Assembly (NCBI GenBank): GCA_037783545.1
Contig: JBBELK010001552.1
Span: forward strand, 1-64,000
Reading direction: 5' to 3'
Length of the DNA stretch: 64,000 bases
DNA from: Henricia sp. BOLD:AAB3569
Taxonomy: Eukaryota > Echinodermata > Asteroidea > Spinulosida > Echinasteridae
Position numbers and translations under genes: made by a program. Below, piece after piece: positions 35,462-45,421 of this stretch (the stretch's first letter is position 1; each line of letters opens with the position of its first letter). Below the pieces are notes generated by a model, which worked only from the letters and a program-made list of their open reading frames with translations, was not told the origin of the DNA and searched no databases.

Positions 35462-36602
35462 TGAGCATGCGCACGAGTCAGGAGTACACCAAAGAGGTGT
35501 GTACAGACAGCCACAGGTTGCGGGAGCATCCAGGAAGCGCCAACCCCTTTTTTTTCTTCTAAACTCTGAAATTTCTCTGCCATTTCCCGGCGAAAGTCTG
35601 TCATTTTTTTTAGGACAATTGCGCAATATAGAGTCTTTGGAGCATGCAAAATTTGAAGTTCGTCGGAACATTTTTCGACCTCCAAATTTGCCGACGTTTG
35701 GACCACACTTTGACCAAAATCCCGTCCCAAACTGGGCCGTGTCAACGACAGTCCGAAGGACTGAGCATGCGCACGAGTCAGGAGTATACCAAAGAGGTGT
35801 GTACAGACAGCCACAGGTTGCGGGAGCATCCAGGAAGCGCCAACCCTTTTTTTTCTAAACTCTGAAATTTCTCTGCCATTTCCCGGCGAAAGTCTGTCAA
35901 TTTTTTAGGACAAGTGCGCAATATAGAGTCTTTGGAGCATGCAAAATTTGAAGTTCGTCGGAACATTTTTCGACCTCCAAATTTGCCGACGTTTGGACCA
36001 CACTTTGACGCACGAGTCAGGAGTACACCAAAGAGGTGTGTACAGACAGCCACAGGTTGCGGGAGCATCCAGGAAGCGCCAACCCCTTTTTTTTTCTAAA
36101 CTCTGAAATTTCTCTGCCATTTCCCGGCGAAAGTCTGTCAATTTTTTAGGACAAGTGCGCAATATAGAGTCTTTGGAGCATGCAAAATTTGAAGTTCGTC
36201 GGAACATTTTTCGACCTCCAAATTTGCCGACGTTTGGACCACACTTTGACCAAAATCCCGTCCCAAACTGGGCCGTGTCAACGACAGTCCGAAGGACTGA
36301 GCATGCGCACGAGTCAGGAGTACACCAAAGAGGTGTGTACAGACAGCCACAGGTTGCGGGAGCATCCAGGAAGCGCCAACCCCTTTTTTTTTCTAAACTC
36401 TGAAATTTCTCTGCCATTTCCCGGCGAAAGTCTGTCAATTTTTTAGAACAAGTGCGCAATATAGAGTCTTTGGAGCATGCAAAATTTGAAGTTCGTCGGA
36501 ACATTTTTCGACCTCCAAATTTGCCGACGTTTGGACCACACTTTGACCAAAATCCCGTCCCAAACTGGGCCGTGTCAACGACAGTCCGAAGGACTGAGCA
36601 TG
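35462..36602. repeat. Family A units between SINE copies 3 and 4
   Basis: Remainder of the interrupted unit, then units with TCATTTTTTTTAGGACAATT (35601 region), GGAGTATACC (35781) and the 56-bp deletion (35914-36154), followed by two plain units, the second starting TTAGAACAAG (36443) where others have TTAGGACAAG. This repeats the order seen right of SINE copy 2, with GCAAAATTTG instead of GCACAATTTG in the truncated unit. Confidence 0.93.
35914..36154. repeat. Second copy of the truncated 241-bp A monomer
   Basis: Same 56-bp deletion joint, CACTTTGAC to GCACGAGTC at about 36010, as in 28574-28814. It lies 7340 bp to the right of that unit, which equals the SINE 2 to SINE 3 distance (7366) minus the 26 bp lost in SINE copy 3. 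This shows both were copied together as one block. Confidence 0.9.
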
Positions 36603-36885
36603 TTGTTGTTGTTGTATATTTTATGGCATCTTCGGCAACTAAGGCCCTTTATGCCATCAACTATACGGTTTTAGCTTTAACTATACTATATTATCAACTT
36701 GAGATGACGAAGAAGGAGTTGCAGTTTTAGAAGTGGGAGGAAAACCCCCAGAGAAATGCCCCAGGGGAAAACCCACGCGGTCAAGTAGGGACTGCAAACC
36801 CAATCCACATACACGCCCCGGATTCGAACCCGGGACCCCAGAGGTGAAAGGCGAGGAAAGAACCCGTACGCCAACCCGACCGCCC
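36603..36885 (-). mobile_element. tRNA-derived SINE, copy 4 (complete, with TSD)
   Basis: A complete 283-bp copy with the same borders and the same 13-bp target-site pair (36590-36602 and 36886-36898) as copy 2. A box at 36863-36873 and B box at 36820-36830 on the minus strand. It is nearly identical to copy 2 and sits at the same position of the monomer, so it is best explained as a copy made with the satellite and not as a new insertion. Confidence 0.93.
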
Positions 36886-38075
36886 AGGACTGAGCATGCG
36901 CACGAGTCAGGAGTACACCAAAGAGGTGTGTACAGACAGCCACAGGTTGCGGGAGCATCCAGGAAGCGCCAACCCCTTTTTTTTCTAAACTCTGAAATTT
37001 CCCGGCGAAAGTCTGTCAATTTTTTAGGACAAGTGCGCAATATAGAGTCTTTGGAGCATGCAAAATTTGAAGTTCGTCGGAACATTTTTCGACCTCCAAA
37101 TTTGCCGACGTTTGGACCACACTTTGACCAAAATCCCGTCCCAAACTGGGCCGTGTCAACGACAGTCCGAAGGACTGAGCATGCGCACGAGTCAGGAGTA
37201 CACCAAAGAGGTGTGTACAGACAGCCACAGGTTGCGGGAGCATCCAGGAAGCGCCAACCCCTTTTTTTTATTCTAAACTCTGAAATTTCTCTGCCATTTC
37301 CCGGCGAAAGTCTGTCATTTTTTTTAGGACAATTGCGCAATATAGAGTCTTTGGAGCATGCAAAATTTGAAGTTCGTCGGAACATTTTTCGACCTCCAAA
37401 TTTGCCGACGTTTGGACCACACTTTGACCAAAATCCCGTCCCAAACTGGGCCGTGTCAACGACAGTCCGAAGGACTGAGCATGCGCACGAGTCAGGAGTA
37501 TACCAAAGAGGTGTGTACAGACAGCCACAGGTTGCGGGAGCATCCAGGAAGCGCCAACCCTTTTTTTTTCTAAACTCTGAAATTTCTCTGCCATTTCCAG
37601 GCGAAAGTCTGTCAATTTTTTAGGACAAGTGCGCAATATAGAGTCTTTGGAGCATGCAAAATTTGAAGTTCGTCGGAACATTTTTCGACCTCCAAATTTG
37701 CCGACGTTTGGACCACACTTTGACCAAAATCCCGTCCCAAACTGGGCCGTGTCAACGACAGTCCGAAGGACTGAGCATGCGCACGAGTCAGGAGTACACC
37801 AAAGAGGTGTGTACAGACAGCCACAGGTTGCGGGAGCATCCAGGAAGCGCCAACCCCTTTTTTTTCTAAACTCTGAAATTTCTCTGCCATTTCCAGGCGA
37901 AAGTCTGTCAATTTTTTAGGACAAGTGCGCAATATAGAGTCTTTGGAGCATGCAAAATTTGAAGTTCGTCGGAACATTTTTCGACCTCCAAATTTGCCGA
38001 CGTTTCGACCACACTTTGACCAAAATCCCGTCCCAAACTGGGCCGTGTCAATGACAGTCCGAAGGACTGAGCATG
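36886..38075. repeat. Family A units between SINE copies 4 and 5
   Basis: About four A units. The first has lost 11 bp between two ATTTC repeats (CTGAAATTTCCCGGCG at about 36992-37007). The next has TTTTTTTATTCTAAAC (37263), then one with TCATTTTTTTTAGG and ACAATTGCGC (37315-37338) and GGAGTATACC (37498), then two with CATTTCCAGGCG (37595, 37891) where all others have CCCGGCG. The last unit has CGTTTCGACC (38003) and TCAATGACAG (38048). Confidence 0.92.
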
Positions 38076-38361
38076 TTGTTGTTGTTGTTGTATATTTTAT
38101 GGCATCTTCGGCAACTAAGGCCCTTTATGCCATCAACTATACGGTTTTAGCTTTAACTATACTATATTATCAACTTGAGATGACGAAGACGGAGTTGCAG
38201 TTTTAGAAGTGGGAGGAAAACCCCCAGAGAAATGCCCCAGGGGAAAACCCACGCGGTCAAGTAGGGACTGCAAACCCAATCCACATACACGCCCCGGATT
38301 CGAACCCGGGACCCCAGAGGTGAAAGGCGAGGAAAGAACCCGTACGCCAACCCGACCGCCC
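38076..38361 (-). mobile_element. tRNA-derived SINE, copy 5 (complete, longer tail)
   Basis: 286 bp; the (CAA)n tail has five units instead of four. Same target-site pair (38063-38075 and 38362-38374). A box 38339-38349 and B box 38296-38306. One extra change in the body is AAGACGGAG for AAGAAGGAG. It is the last SINE before the array changes from family A to family B; no SINE copy of this kind is found in the B array. Confidence 0.93.
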
Positions 38362-38616
38362 AGGACTGAGCATGCGCACGAGTCAGGAGTACACCAAAGA
38401 GGTGTGTACAGACAGCCACAGGTTGCGGGAGCATCCAGGAAGCCTCAACCCAGTTTTTTCTAAACTCTGAAATTTCTCTGCCATTTCCCGGCGAAAGTCT
38501 GTCAATTTTTTAGGACAAGTGCGCAATATAGAGTCTTTGGAGCATGCAAAATTTGAAGTTCGTCGGAACATTTTTCGACCTCCAAATTTGCCGACGTTTG
38601 GACCACACTTTGACCA
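38362..38616. repeat. Mosaic junction between satellite families A and B
   Basis: The unit is A-type up to CATCCAGGAAG (38441), B-type in CCTCAACCCAGTTTTTT (38442-38459), A-type again in CTAAACTCTG, TTAGGACAAG and GAGTCTTTGGAG (38460-38545), then passes through the common core and is B-type from AAATTGCCGAGCC (about 38616) onward. Alternation over less than 200 bp indicates crossover or gene conversion between the two families at their border. Confidence 0.85.
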
Positions 38617-38790
38617 AATTGCCGAGCCAAACTGCGGTGCGTTAACGACAGTCCGAATGACTGAGCATGCGCACAACTCAGGAGTACCCCAAAGAGGTGT
38701 GTACAGTCAGGAAGCCTCAACCCAGTTTTTTCTAAACTTTGAAATTTCTCTGCCAATTCCCGGCGAAAGTCTGTCAATTTTTTATGACAA
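38519..38790. repeat. 272-bp monomer variant with 25-bp deletion (first of three)
   Basis: GTGTGTACAG is joined directly to TCAGGAAGCC, losing 25 bp between two CAG triplets. Other copies of this variant are 40277-40548 and 60339-60610. This one and the one at 60339 also share TGCCAATTCCCGG (38751 and 60571) where other units have CCATTTCCC, linking the two ends of the B array. Confidence 0.9.
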
Positions 38791-41700
38791 GTGCGCAATA
38801 TAGAGAGTTTAGGGCATGCAAAATTTGAAGTTCGTCGGAACATTTTTCGACCTCCAAATTTGCCGACGTTTGGACCACACTTTGACCAAATTGCCGAGCC
38901 AAACTGCGGTGCGTTAACGACAGTCCGAATGACTGAGCATGCGCACAACTCAGGAGTACCCCCAAAGAGGTGTGTACAGACAGCCACGGTTTGCATGAGA
39001 GCAGTCAGGAAGCCTCAACCCATTTTTTTCTAAACTTTGAAATTTCTCTGCCATTTCCCGGCGAAAGTCTGTCATTTTTTTATGACAAGTGCGCAATATA
39101 GAGAGTTTAGGGCATGCAAAATTTGAAGTTCGTCGGAACATTTTTCGACCTCCAAATTTGCCGACGTTTGGACCACACTTTGACCAAATTGCCGAGCCAA
39201 ACTGCGGTGCGTTAACGACAGTCCGAATGACTGAGCATGCGCACAACTCAGGAGTACCCCAAAGAGGTGTGTACAGACAGCCACGGTTTGCGTGAGAGCA
39301 GTCAGGAAGCCTCAACCCAGTTTTTTCTAAACTTTGAAATTTCTCTGCCATTTCCCGGCGAAAGTCTGTCAATTTTTTATGACAAGTGCGCAATATAGAG
39401 AGTTTAGGGCATGCAAAATTTGAAGTTCGTCGGAACATTTTTCGACCTCCAAATTTGCCGACGTTTGGACCACACTTTGACCAAATTGCCGAGCCAAACT
39501 GCGGTGCGTTAACGACAGTCCGAATGACTGAGCATGCGCACAACTCAGGAGTACCCCAAAGAGGTGTGTACAGACAGCCACGGTTTGCGTGAGAGCAGTC
39601 AGGAAGCCTCAACCCATTTTTTTCTAAACTTTGAAATTTCTCTGCCATTTCCCGGCGAAAGTCTGTCATTTTTTTATGACAAGTGCGCAATATAGAGAGT
39701 TTAGGGCATGCAAAATTTGAAGTTCGTCGGAACATTTTTCGACCTCCAAATTTGCCGACGTTTGGACCACACTTTGACCAAATTGCCGAGCCAAACTGCG
39801 GTGCGTTAACGACAGTCCGAATGACTGAGCATGCGCACAACTCAGGAGTACCCCAAAGAGGTGTGTACAGACAGCCACGGTTTGCGTGAGAGCAGTCAGG
39901 AAGCCTCAACCCAGTTTTTTCTAAACTTTGAAATTTCTCTGCCATTTCCCGGCGAAAGTCTGTCAATTTTTTATGACAAGTGCGCAATATAGAGAGTTTA
40001 GGGCATGCAAAATTTGAAGTTCGTCGGAACATTTTTCGACCTCCAAATTTGCCGACGTTTGGACCACACTTTGACCAAATTGCCGAGCCAAACTGCGGTG
40101 CGTTAACGACAGTCCGAATGACTGAGCATGCGCACAACTCAGGAGTACCCCAAAGAGGTGTGTACAGACAGCCACGGTTTGCGTGAGAGCAGTCAGGAAG
40201 CCTCAACCCAGTTTTTTCTAAACTTTGAAATTTCTCTGCCATTTCCCGGCGAAAGTCTGTCAATTTTTTATGACAAGTGCGCAATATAGAGAGTTTAGGG
40301 CATGCAAAATTTGAAGTTCGTCGGAACATTTTTCGACCTCCAAATTTGCCGACGTTTGGACCACACTTTGACCAAATTGCCGAGCCAAACTGCGGTGCGT
40401 TAACGACAGTCCGAATGACTGAGCATGCGCACAACTCAGGAGTACCCCAAAGAGGTGTGTACAGTCAGGAAGCCTCAACCCAGTTTTTTCTAAACTTTGA
40501 AATTTCTCTGCCATTTCCCGGCGAAAGTCTGTCAATTTGTTATGACAAGTGCGCAATATAGAGAGTTTAGGGCATGCAAAATTTGAAGTTCGTCGGAACA
40601 TTTTTCGACCTCCAAATTTGCCGACGTTTGGACCACACTTTGACCAAATTGCCGAGCCAAACTGCGGTGCGTTAACGACAGTCCGAATGACTGAGCATGC
40701 GCACAACTCAGGAGTACCCCAAAGAGGTGTGTACAGACAGCCACGGTTTGCGTGAGAGCAGTCAGGAAGCCTCAACCCAGTTTTTTCTAAACTTTGAAAT
40801 TTCTCTGCCATTTCCCGGCGAAAGTCTGTCAATTTTTTATGACAAGTGCGCAATATAGAGAGTTTAGGGCATGCAAAATTTGAAGTTCGTCGGAACATTT
40901 TTCGACCTCCAAATTTGCCGACGTTTGGACCACACTTTGACCAAATTGCCGAGCCAAACTGCGGTGCGTTAACGACAGTCCGAATGACTGAGCATGCGCA
41001 CAACTCAGGAGTACCCCAAAGAGGTGTGTACAGACAGCCACGGTTTGCGTGAGAGCAGTCAGGAAGCCTCAACCCAGTTTTTTCTAAACTTTGAAATTTC
41101 TCTGCCATTTCCCGGCGAAAGTCTGTCAATTTTTTTATGACAAGTGCGCAATATAGAGAGTTTAGGGCATGCAAAATTTGAATTTCGTCGGAACATTTTT
41201 CGACCTCCAAATTTGCCGACGTTTGGACCACACTTTGACCAAATTGCCGAGCCAAACTGCGGTGCGTTAACGACAGTCCGAATGACTGAGCATGCGCACA
41301 ACTCAGGAGTACTCCAAAGAGGTGTGTACAGACAGCCACGGTTTGCGTGAGAGCAGTCAGGAAGCCTCAACCCAGTTTTTTCTAAACTTTGAAATTTCTC
41401 TGCCATTTCCCGGCGAAAGTCTGTCAATTTTTTTATGACAAGTGCGCAATATAGAGAGTTTAGGGCATGCAAAATTTGAAGTTCGTCGGAACATTTTTCG
41501 ACCTCCAAATTTGCCGACGTTTGGACCACACTTTGACCAAATTGCCGAGCCAAACTGCGGTGCGTTAACGACAGTCCGAATGACTGAGCATGCGCACAAC
41601 TCAGGAGTACCCCAAAGAGGTGTGTACAGACAGCCACGGTTTGCGTGAGAGCAGTCAGGAAGCCTCAACCCAGTTTTTTCTAAACTTAGAAATTTCTCTG

Positions 41701-41844
41701 CCATTTCCCGGCGAAAGTCTGTCAATTTTTTTATGACAAGTGCGCAATATAGAGAGTTTAGGGCATGCAAAATTTGAAGTTCGTCGGAACATTTTTCGAC
41801 CTCCAAATTTGCCGACGTTTGGACCACACTTTGACCAAATTGCC
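38617..41844. repeat. Family B satellite array, first segment
   Basis: About eleven B monomers, mostly 297 bp apart (starts at 38791, 39089, 39386 and so on). B differs from A mainly in the part after the core (GCCGAGCCAAACTGCGGTGC instead of ATCCCGTCCCAAACTGGGCC), in AGAGAGTTTAGGGC for AGAGTCTTTGGAGC, and in CCTCAACCCAG before a T6-T7 run. Two units here are 272 bp because of a 25-bp deletion (38519-38790 and 40277-40548). It ends after CCAAATTGCC where the composite insert begins. No gene is supported. Confidence 0.95.
39386..39682. repeat. Representative family B monomer (297 bp)
   Basis: Typical B unit from the GTGCGCAATATAGAG start. By hand count the B monomer is about 46-47% G+C and has 16 CpG where about 16 are expected from base composition, so there is no CpG depletion. 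Its length is a multiple of three and one minus-strand frame has no stop, which creates open frames running through many units. The shared core lies at about 39409-39485. Confidence 0.93.
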
Positions 41845-41855
41845 TTTTTCTAAAA

Positions 41856-41879
41856 TGTTTTATTCGTCCGAATAAAACA
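41856..41879. repeat. 24-bp hairpin at the left end of the composite insert
   Basis: Perfect arms TGTTTTATTCG and CGAATAAAACA with a TC centre. It follows directly after the ten bases that match the satellite, so it may mark the true end of the inserted element. Copy 2 has the same hairpin at about 56852-56875. Confidence 0.85.
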
Positions 41880-41924
41880 CGCTAACCAGTCCAACGTTGT
41901 TACCGATAGAACCAGTGCTTCAGG

Positions 41925-42195
41925 CGTTGTCGTTGCCAGTCCAGGTCATTTATCCACTAAGCGTTCGCCGTTATTGCCAAATTTCCTCATTCGTAGTCGT
42001 TGCCAGTCCAGGTCATTTATCCACTAAGCGTTCGCCGTTATTGCCAAATTTCCTCATTCGTAGTCGTTGCCAGTCCAGGTCATTTATCCACCAATTGTTC
42101 GCCGTTATTGCCAAATTTCCTCATTCGTTGTCGTTGCCAGTCCAGGTCATTTATCCACCAAATTTCCTCATTCGTTGTCGTTGCCAATCCAGGTC
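41925..42195. repeat. 67-bp minisatellite inside composite insert, copy 1
   Basis: Units marked by CGTTGCCAGTCCAGGTCAT start at 41931, 41998, 42065 and 42132 (67 bp apart), then 42179 after a shortened 47-bp unit that lacks GTTCGCCGTTATTGCC. Early units have CCACTAAGCG, later ones CCACCAATTG. The copy in insert 2 has one 67-bp unit fewer, which accounts for the length difference between the two inserts. Sixty-seven is not a multiple of three, which argues against a coding repeat. Confidence 0.93.
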
Positions 42196-42513
42196 ATTAT
42201 CCGGCGAGTATTCTCCATCACAATCATCACCAATCTTGGTCGATCGTGTCCGAGTATCAGGTCATATCCTTCGAGAAGCACCACAGGTACATCCTCATAA
42301 AACCACAATCGTCACCAGTCCAGGTCTGGAAGAATCAAGACCGCAGACTCGGATCCAATCGTGTTCCAAAATTGCATCGGCGTTCCCCGTGACGTACGTA
42401 CTGGTCACTCCATCATTGAGCAACGTTCCAGGACATCACGGGATTCCGCGAAAAACTCCTCCAAACTACCTATGTGCAAGGGTAGTCCTTTGGAAAGCGG
42501 TCATCACAGGCCA

Positions 42514-42548
42514 GCGAGGAAAGAACCCGTACGCCAACCCGACCGCCC
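42514..42548 (-). other. SINE-type tRNA-like head fragment at right end of composite insert
   Basis: Thirty-five bases from GCGAGGAAAG to ACCGCCC are identical to SINE copy 2 at 28082-28116, and include the A box (plus-strand CCCGTACGCCA). To the left the two sequences are unrelated, so the B box half of the head is absent. Insert 2 has the same segment at 57443-57477 with one change. The sharing is too long to be chance and ties the insert to the SINE family or to the same parental tRNA. Confidence 0.85.
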
Positions 42549-42597
42549 CAAACTGCGGTGCGTTAACGACCGAGCCAAACTGCGGTGCGTTAACGAC
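42548..42597. repeat. 27-bp tandem duplication of satellite at right edge of insert 1
   Basis: CCAAACTGCGGTGCGTTAAC at 42548 is followed at 42571 by a full copy beginning CGAGCCAAACTGCGG that ends at 42597. Other B units, and the right edge of insert 2, have this sequence once. It may be a leftover of the insertion or a later slip. Confidence 0.85.
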
Positions 42598-43044
42598 AGT
42601 CCGAATGACTGAGCATGCGCACAACTCAGGAGTACCCCAAAGAGGTGTGTACAGACAGCCACGGTTTGCGTGAGAGCAGTCAGGAAGCCTTAACCCAGTT
42701 TTTTTCTAAACTTTGAAATTTCTCTGCCATTTCCCGGCGAAAGTCTGTCAATTTTTTATGACAAGTGCGCAATATAGAGAGTTTAGGGCATGCAAAATTT
42801 GAAGTTCGTCGGAACATTTTTCGACCTCCAAATTTGCCGACGTTTGGACCACACTTTGACCAAATTGCCGAGCCAAACTGCGGTGCGTTAACGACAGTCC
42901 GAATGACTGAGCATGCGCACAACTCAGGAGTACCCCAAAGAGGTGTGTACAGACAGCCACGGTTTGCGTGAGAGCAGTCAGGAAGCCTCAACCCAGTTTT
43001 TTCTAAACTTTGAAATTTCTCTGCCATTTCCCGGCGAAAGTCTG

Positions 43045-44400
43045 TCAATTTTTTATGATAAGTGCGCAATATAGAGAGTTTAGGGCATGCAAAATTTGAA
43101 GTTCGTCGGAACATTTTTCGACCTCCAAATTTGCCGACGTTTGGACCACACTTTGACCAAATTGCCGAGCCAAACTGCGGTGCGTTAACGACAGTCCGAA
43201 TGACTGAGCATGCGCACAACTCAGGAGTACCCCACAGAGGTGTGTACAGACAGCCACGGTTTGCGTGAGAGCAGTCAGGAAGCCTCAACCCAGTTTTTTC
43301 TAAACTTTGAAATTTCTCTGCCATTTCCCGGCGAAAGTCTGTCAATTTTTTTATGACAAGTGCGCAATATAGAGAGTTTAGGGCATGCAAAATTTGAAGT
43401 TCGTCGGAACATTTTTCGACCTCCAAATTTGCAGACGTTTGGACCACACTTTGACCAAATTGCCGAGCCAAACTGCGGTGCGTTAACGACAGTCCGAATG
43501 ACTGAGCATGCGCACAACTCAGGAGTACCCCAAAGAGGTGTGTACAGACAGCCACGGTTTGCGTGAGAGCAGTCAGGAAGCCTCAACCCAGTTTTTTCTA
43601 AACTTTGAAATTTCTCTGCCATTTCCCGGCGAAAGTCTGTCAATTTGTTATGACAAGTGCGCAATATAGAGAGTTTAGGGCATGCGAAATTTGAAGTTCG
43701 TCGGAACATTTTTCGACCTCCAAATTTGCCGACGTTTGGACCACACTTTGACCAAATTGCCGAGCCAAACTGCGGTGCGTTAACGACAGTCCGAATGACT
43801 GAGCATGCGCACAACTCAGGAGTACCCCAAAGAGGTGTGTACAGACAGCCACGGTTTGCGTGAGAGCAGTCAGGAAGCCTCAACCTAGTTTTTTCTAAAC
43901 TTTGAAATTTCTCTGCCATTTCCCGGCGAAAGTCTGTCAATTTTTTATGACAAGTGCGCAATATAGAGAGTTTAGGGCATGCAAAATTTGAAGTTCGTCG
44001 GAACATTTTTCGACCTCCAAATCTGCCGACGTTTGGACCACACTTTGACCAAATTGCCGAGCCAAACTGCGGTGCGTTAACGACAGTCCGAATGACTGAG
44101 CATGCGCACAACTCAGGAGTACCCCAAAGAGGTGTGTACAGACAGCCACGGTTTGCGTGAGAGCAGTCAGGAAGCCTCAACCCAGTTTTTTCTAAACTTT
44201 GAAATTTCTCTGCCATTTCCCGGCGAAAGTCTGTCAATTTTTTATGACAAGTGCGCAATATAGAGAGTTTAGGGCATGCAAAATTTGAAGTTCGTCGGAA
44301 CATTTTTCGACCTCCAAATTTGCCGACGTTTGGACCACACTTTGACCAAATTGCCGAGCCAAACTGCGGTGCGTTAACGACAGTCCGAATGACTGAGCAT
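43045..44400. repeat. Higher-order repeat block, left copy (8-monomer period)
   Basis: Markers in order: CCCACAGAGG (about 43231), TTTGCAGACG (43428), CAATTTGTTATG (43641), GCATGCGAAATT (43681), CAACCTAG (43881), AAATCTGCCG (44020). The same six in the same order lie 2377-2378 bp to the right (45.4-46.8 kb). The right copy has one extra T in GAACATTTTTTTCG at about 46086. Confidence 0.9.
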
Positions 44401-45421
44401 GCGCACAACTCAGGAGTACCCCAAAGAGGTGTGTACAGACAGCCACGGTTTGCGTGAGAGCAGTCAGGAAGCCTCAACCCAGTTTTTTCTAAACTTTGAA
44501 ATTTCTCTGCCATTTCCCGGCGAAAGTCTGTCAATTTTTTATGACAAGTGCGCAATATAGAGAGTTTAGGGCATGCAAAATTTGAAGTTCGTCGGAACAT
44601 TTTTCGACCTCCAAATTTGCCGACGTTTGGACCACACTTTGACCAAATTGCCGAGCCAAACTGCGGTGCGTTAACGACAGTCCGAATGACTGAGCATGCG
44701 CACAACTCAGGAGTACCCCAAAGAGGTGTGTACAGACAGCCACGGTTTGCGTGAGAGCAGTCAGGAAGCCTCAACCCAGTTTTTTCTAAACTTTGAAATT
44801 TCACTGCCATTTCCCGGCGAAAGTCTGTCAATTTTTTATGACAAGTGCGCAATATAGAGAGTTTAGGGCATGCAAAATTTGAAGTTCGTCGGAACATTTT
44901 TCGACCTCCAAATTTGCCGACGTTTGGACCACACTTTGACCAAATTGCCGAGCCAACCTGCGGTGCGTTAACGACAGTCCGAATGACTGAGCATGCGCAC
45001 AACTCAGGAGTACCCCAAAGAGGTGTGTACAGACAGCCACGGTTTGCGTGAGAGCAGTCAGGAAGCCTCAACCCAGTTTTTTCTAAACTTTGAAATTTCT
45101 CTGCCATTTCCCGGCGAAAGTCTGTCAATTTTTTATGACAAGTGCGCAATATAGAGAGTTTAGGGCATGCAAAATTTGAAGTTCGTCGGAACATTTTTCG
45201 ACCTCCAAATTTGCCGACGTTTGGACCACACTTTGACCAAATTGCCGAGCCAAACTGCGGTGCGTTAACGACAGTCCGAATGACTGAGCATGCGCACAAC
45301 TCAGGAGTACCCCAAAGAGGTGTGTACAGACAGCCACGGTTTGCGTGAGAGCAGTCAGGAAGCCTCAACCCAGTTTTTTCTAAACTTTGAAATTTCTCTG
45401 CCATTTCCCGGCGAAAGTCTG

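Larger units (their letters stand above)
41845..42547 (-). mobile_element. Composite non-satellite insert, copy 1 (~703 bp)
   Basis: A block with no satellite similarity beyond its first ten bases (TTTTTCTAAA, also present in the B monomer) interrupts a B unit after CCAAATTGCC. From left: a hairpin (41856-41879), a 67-bp minisatellite (about 41925-42195), a unique part (about 42196-42513), and a right end of 35 bp identical to the tRNA-like head of the SINE, including its A box, in the same orientation. No B box and no convincing open frame are present. It may be a second SINE family or a chimeric retrocopy that shares the SINE head, or a non-autonomous element of another type. I do not recognise the family. 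The strand given is that of the SINE-like head. Confidence 0.75.

Noticed and set aside
41845..42547. Helitron or DNA transposon, because of the hairpin at one end
   Set aside because: No CTRR end beside the hairpin in either orientation, no matching terminal inverted repeat at the other end, and no target-site duplication that I can see.
41897..42673. 258-codon plus-strand frame through composite insert 1
   Set aside because: It crosses the 67-bp minisatellite, whose period shifts the frame each unit, and runs into satellite; insert 2 gives a different frame and length (56893-57321 and 56970-57575). No family resemblance.
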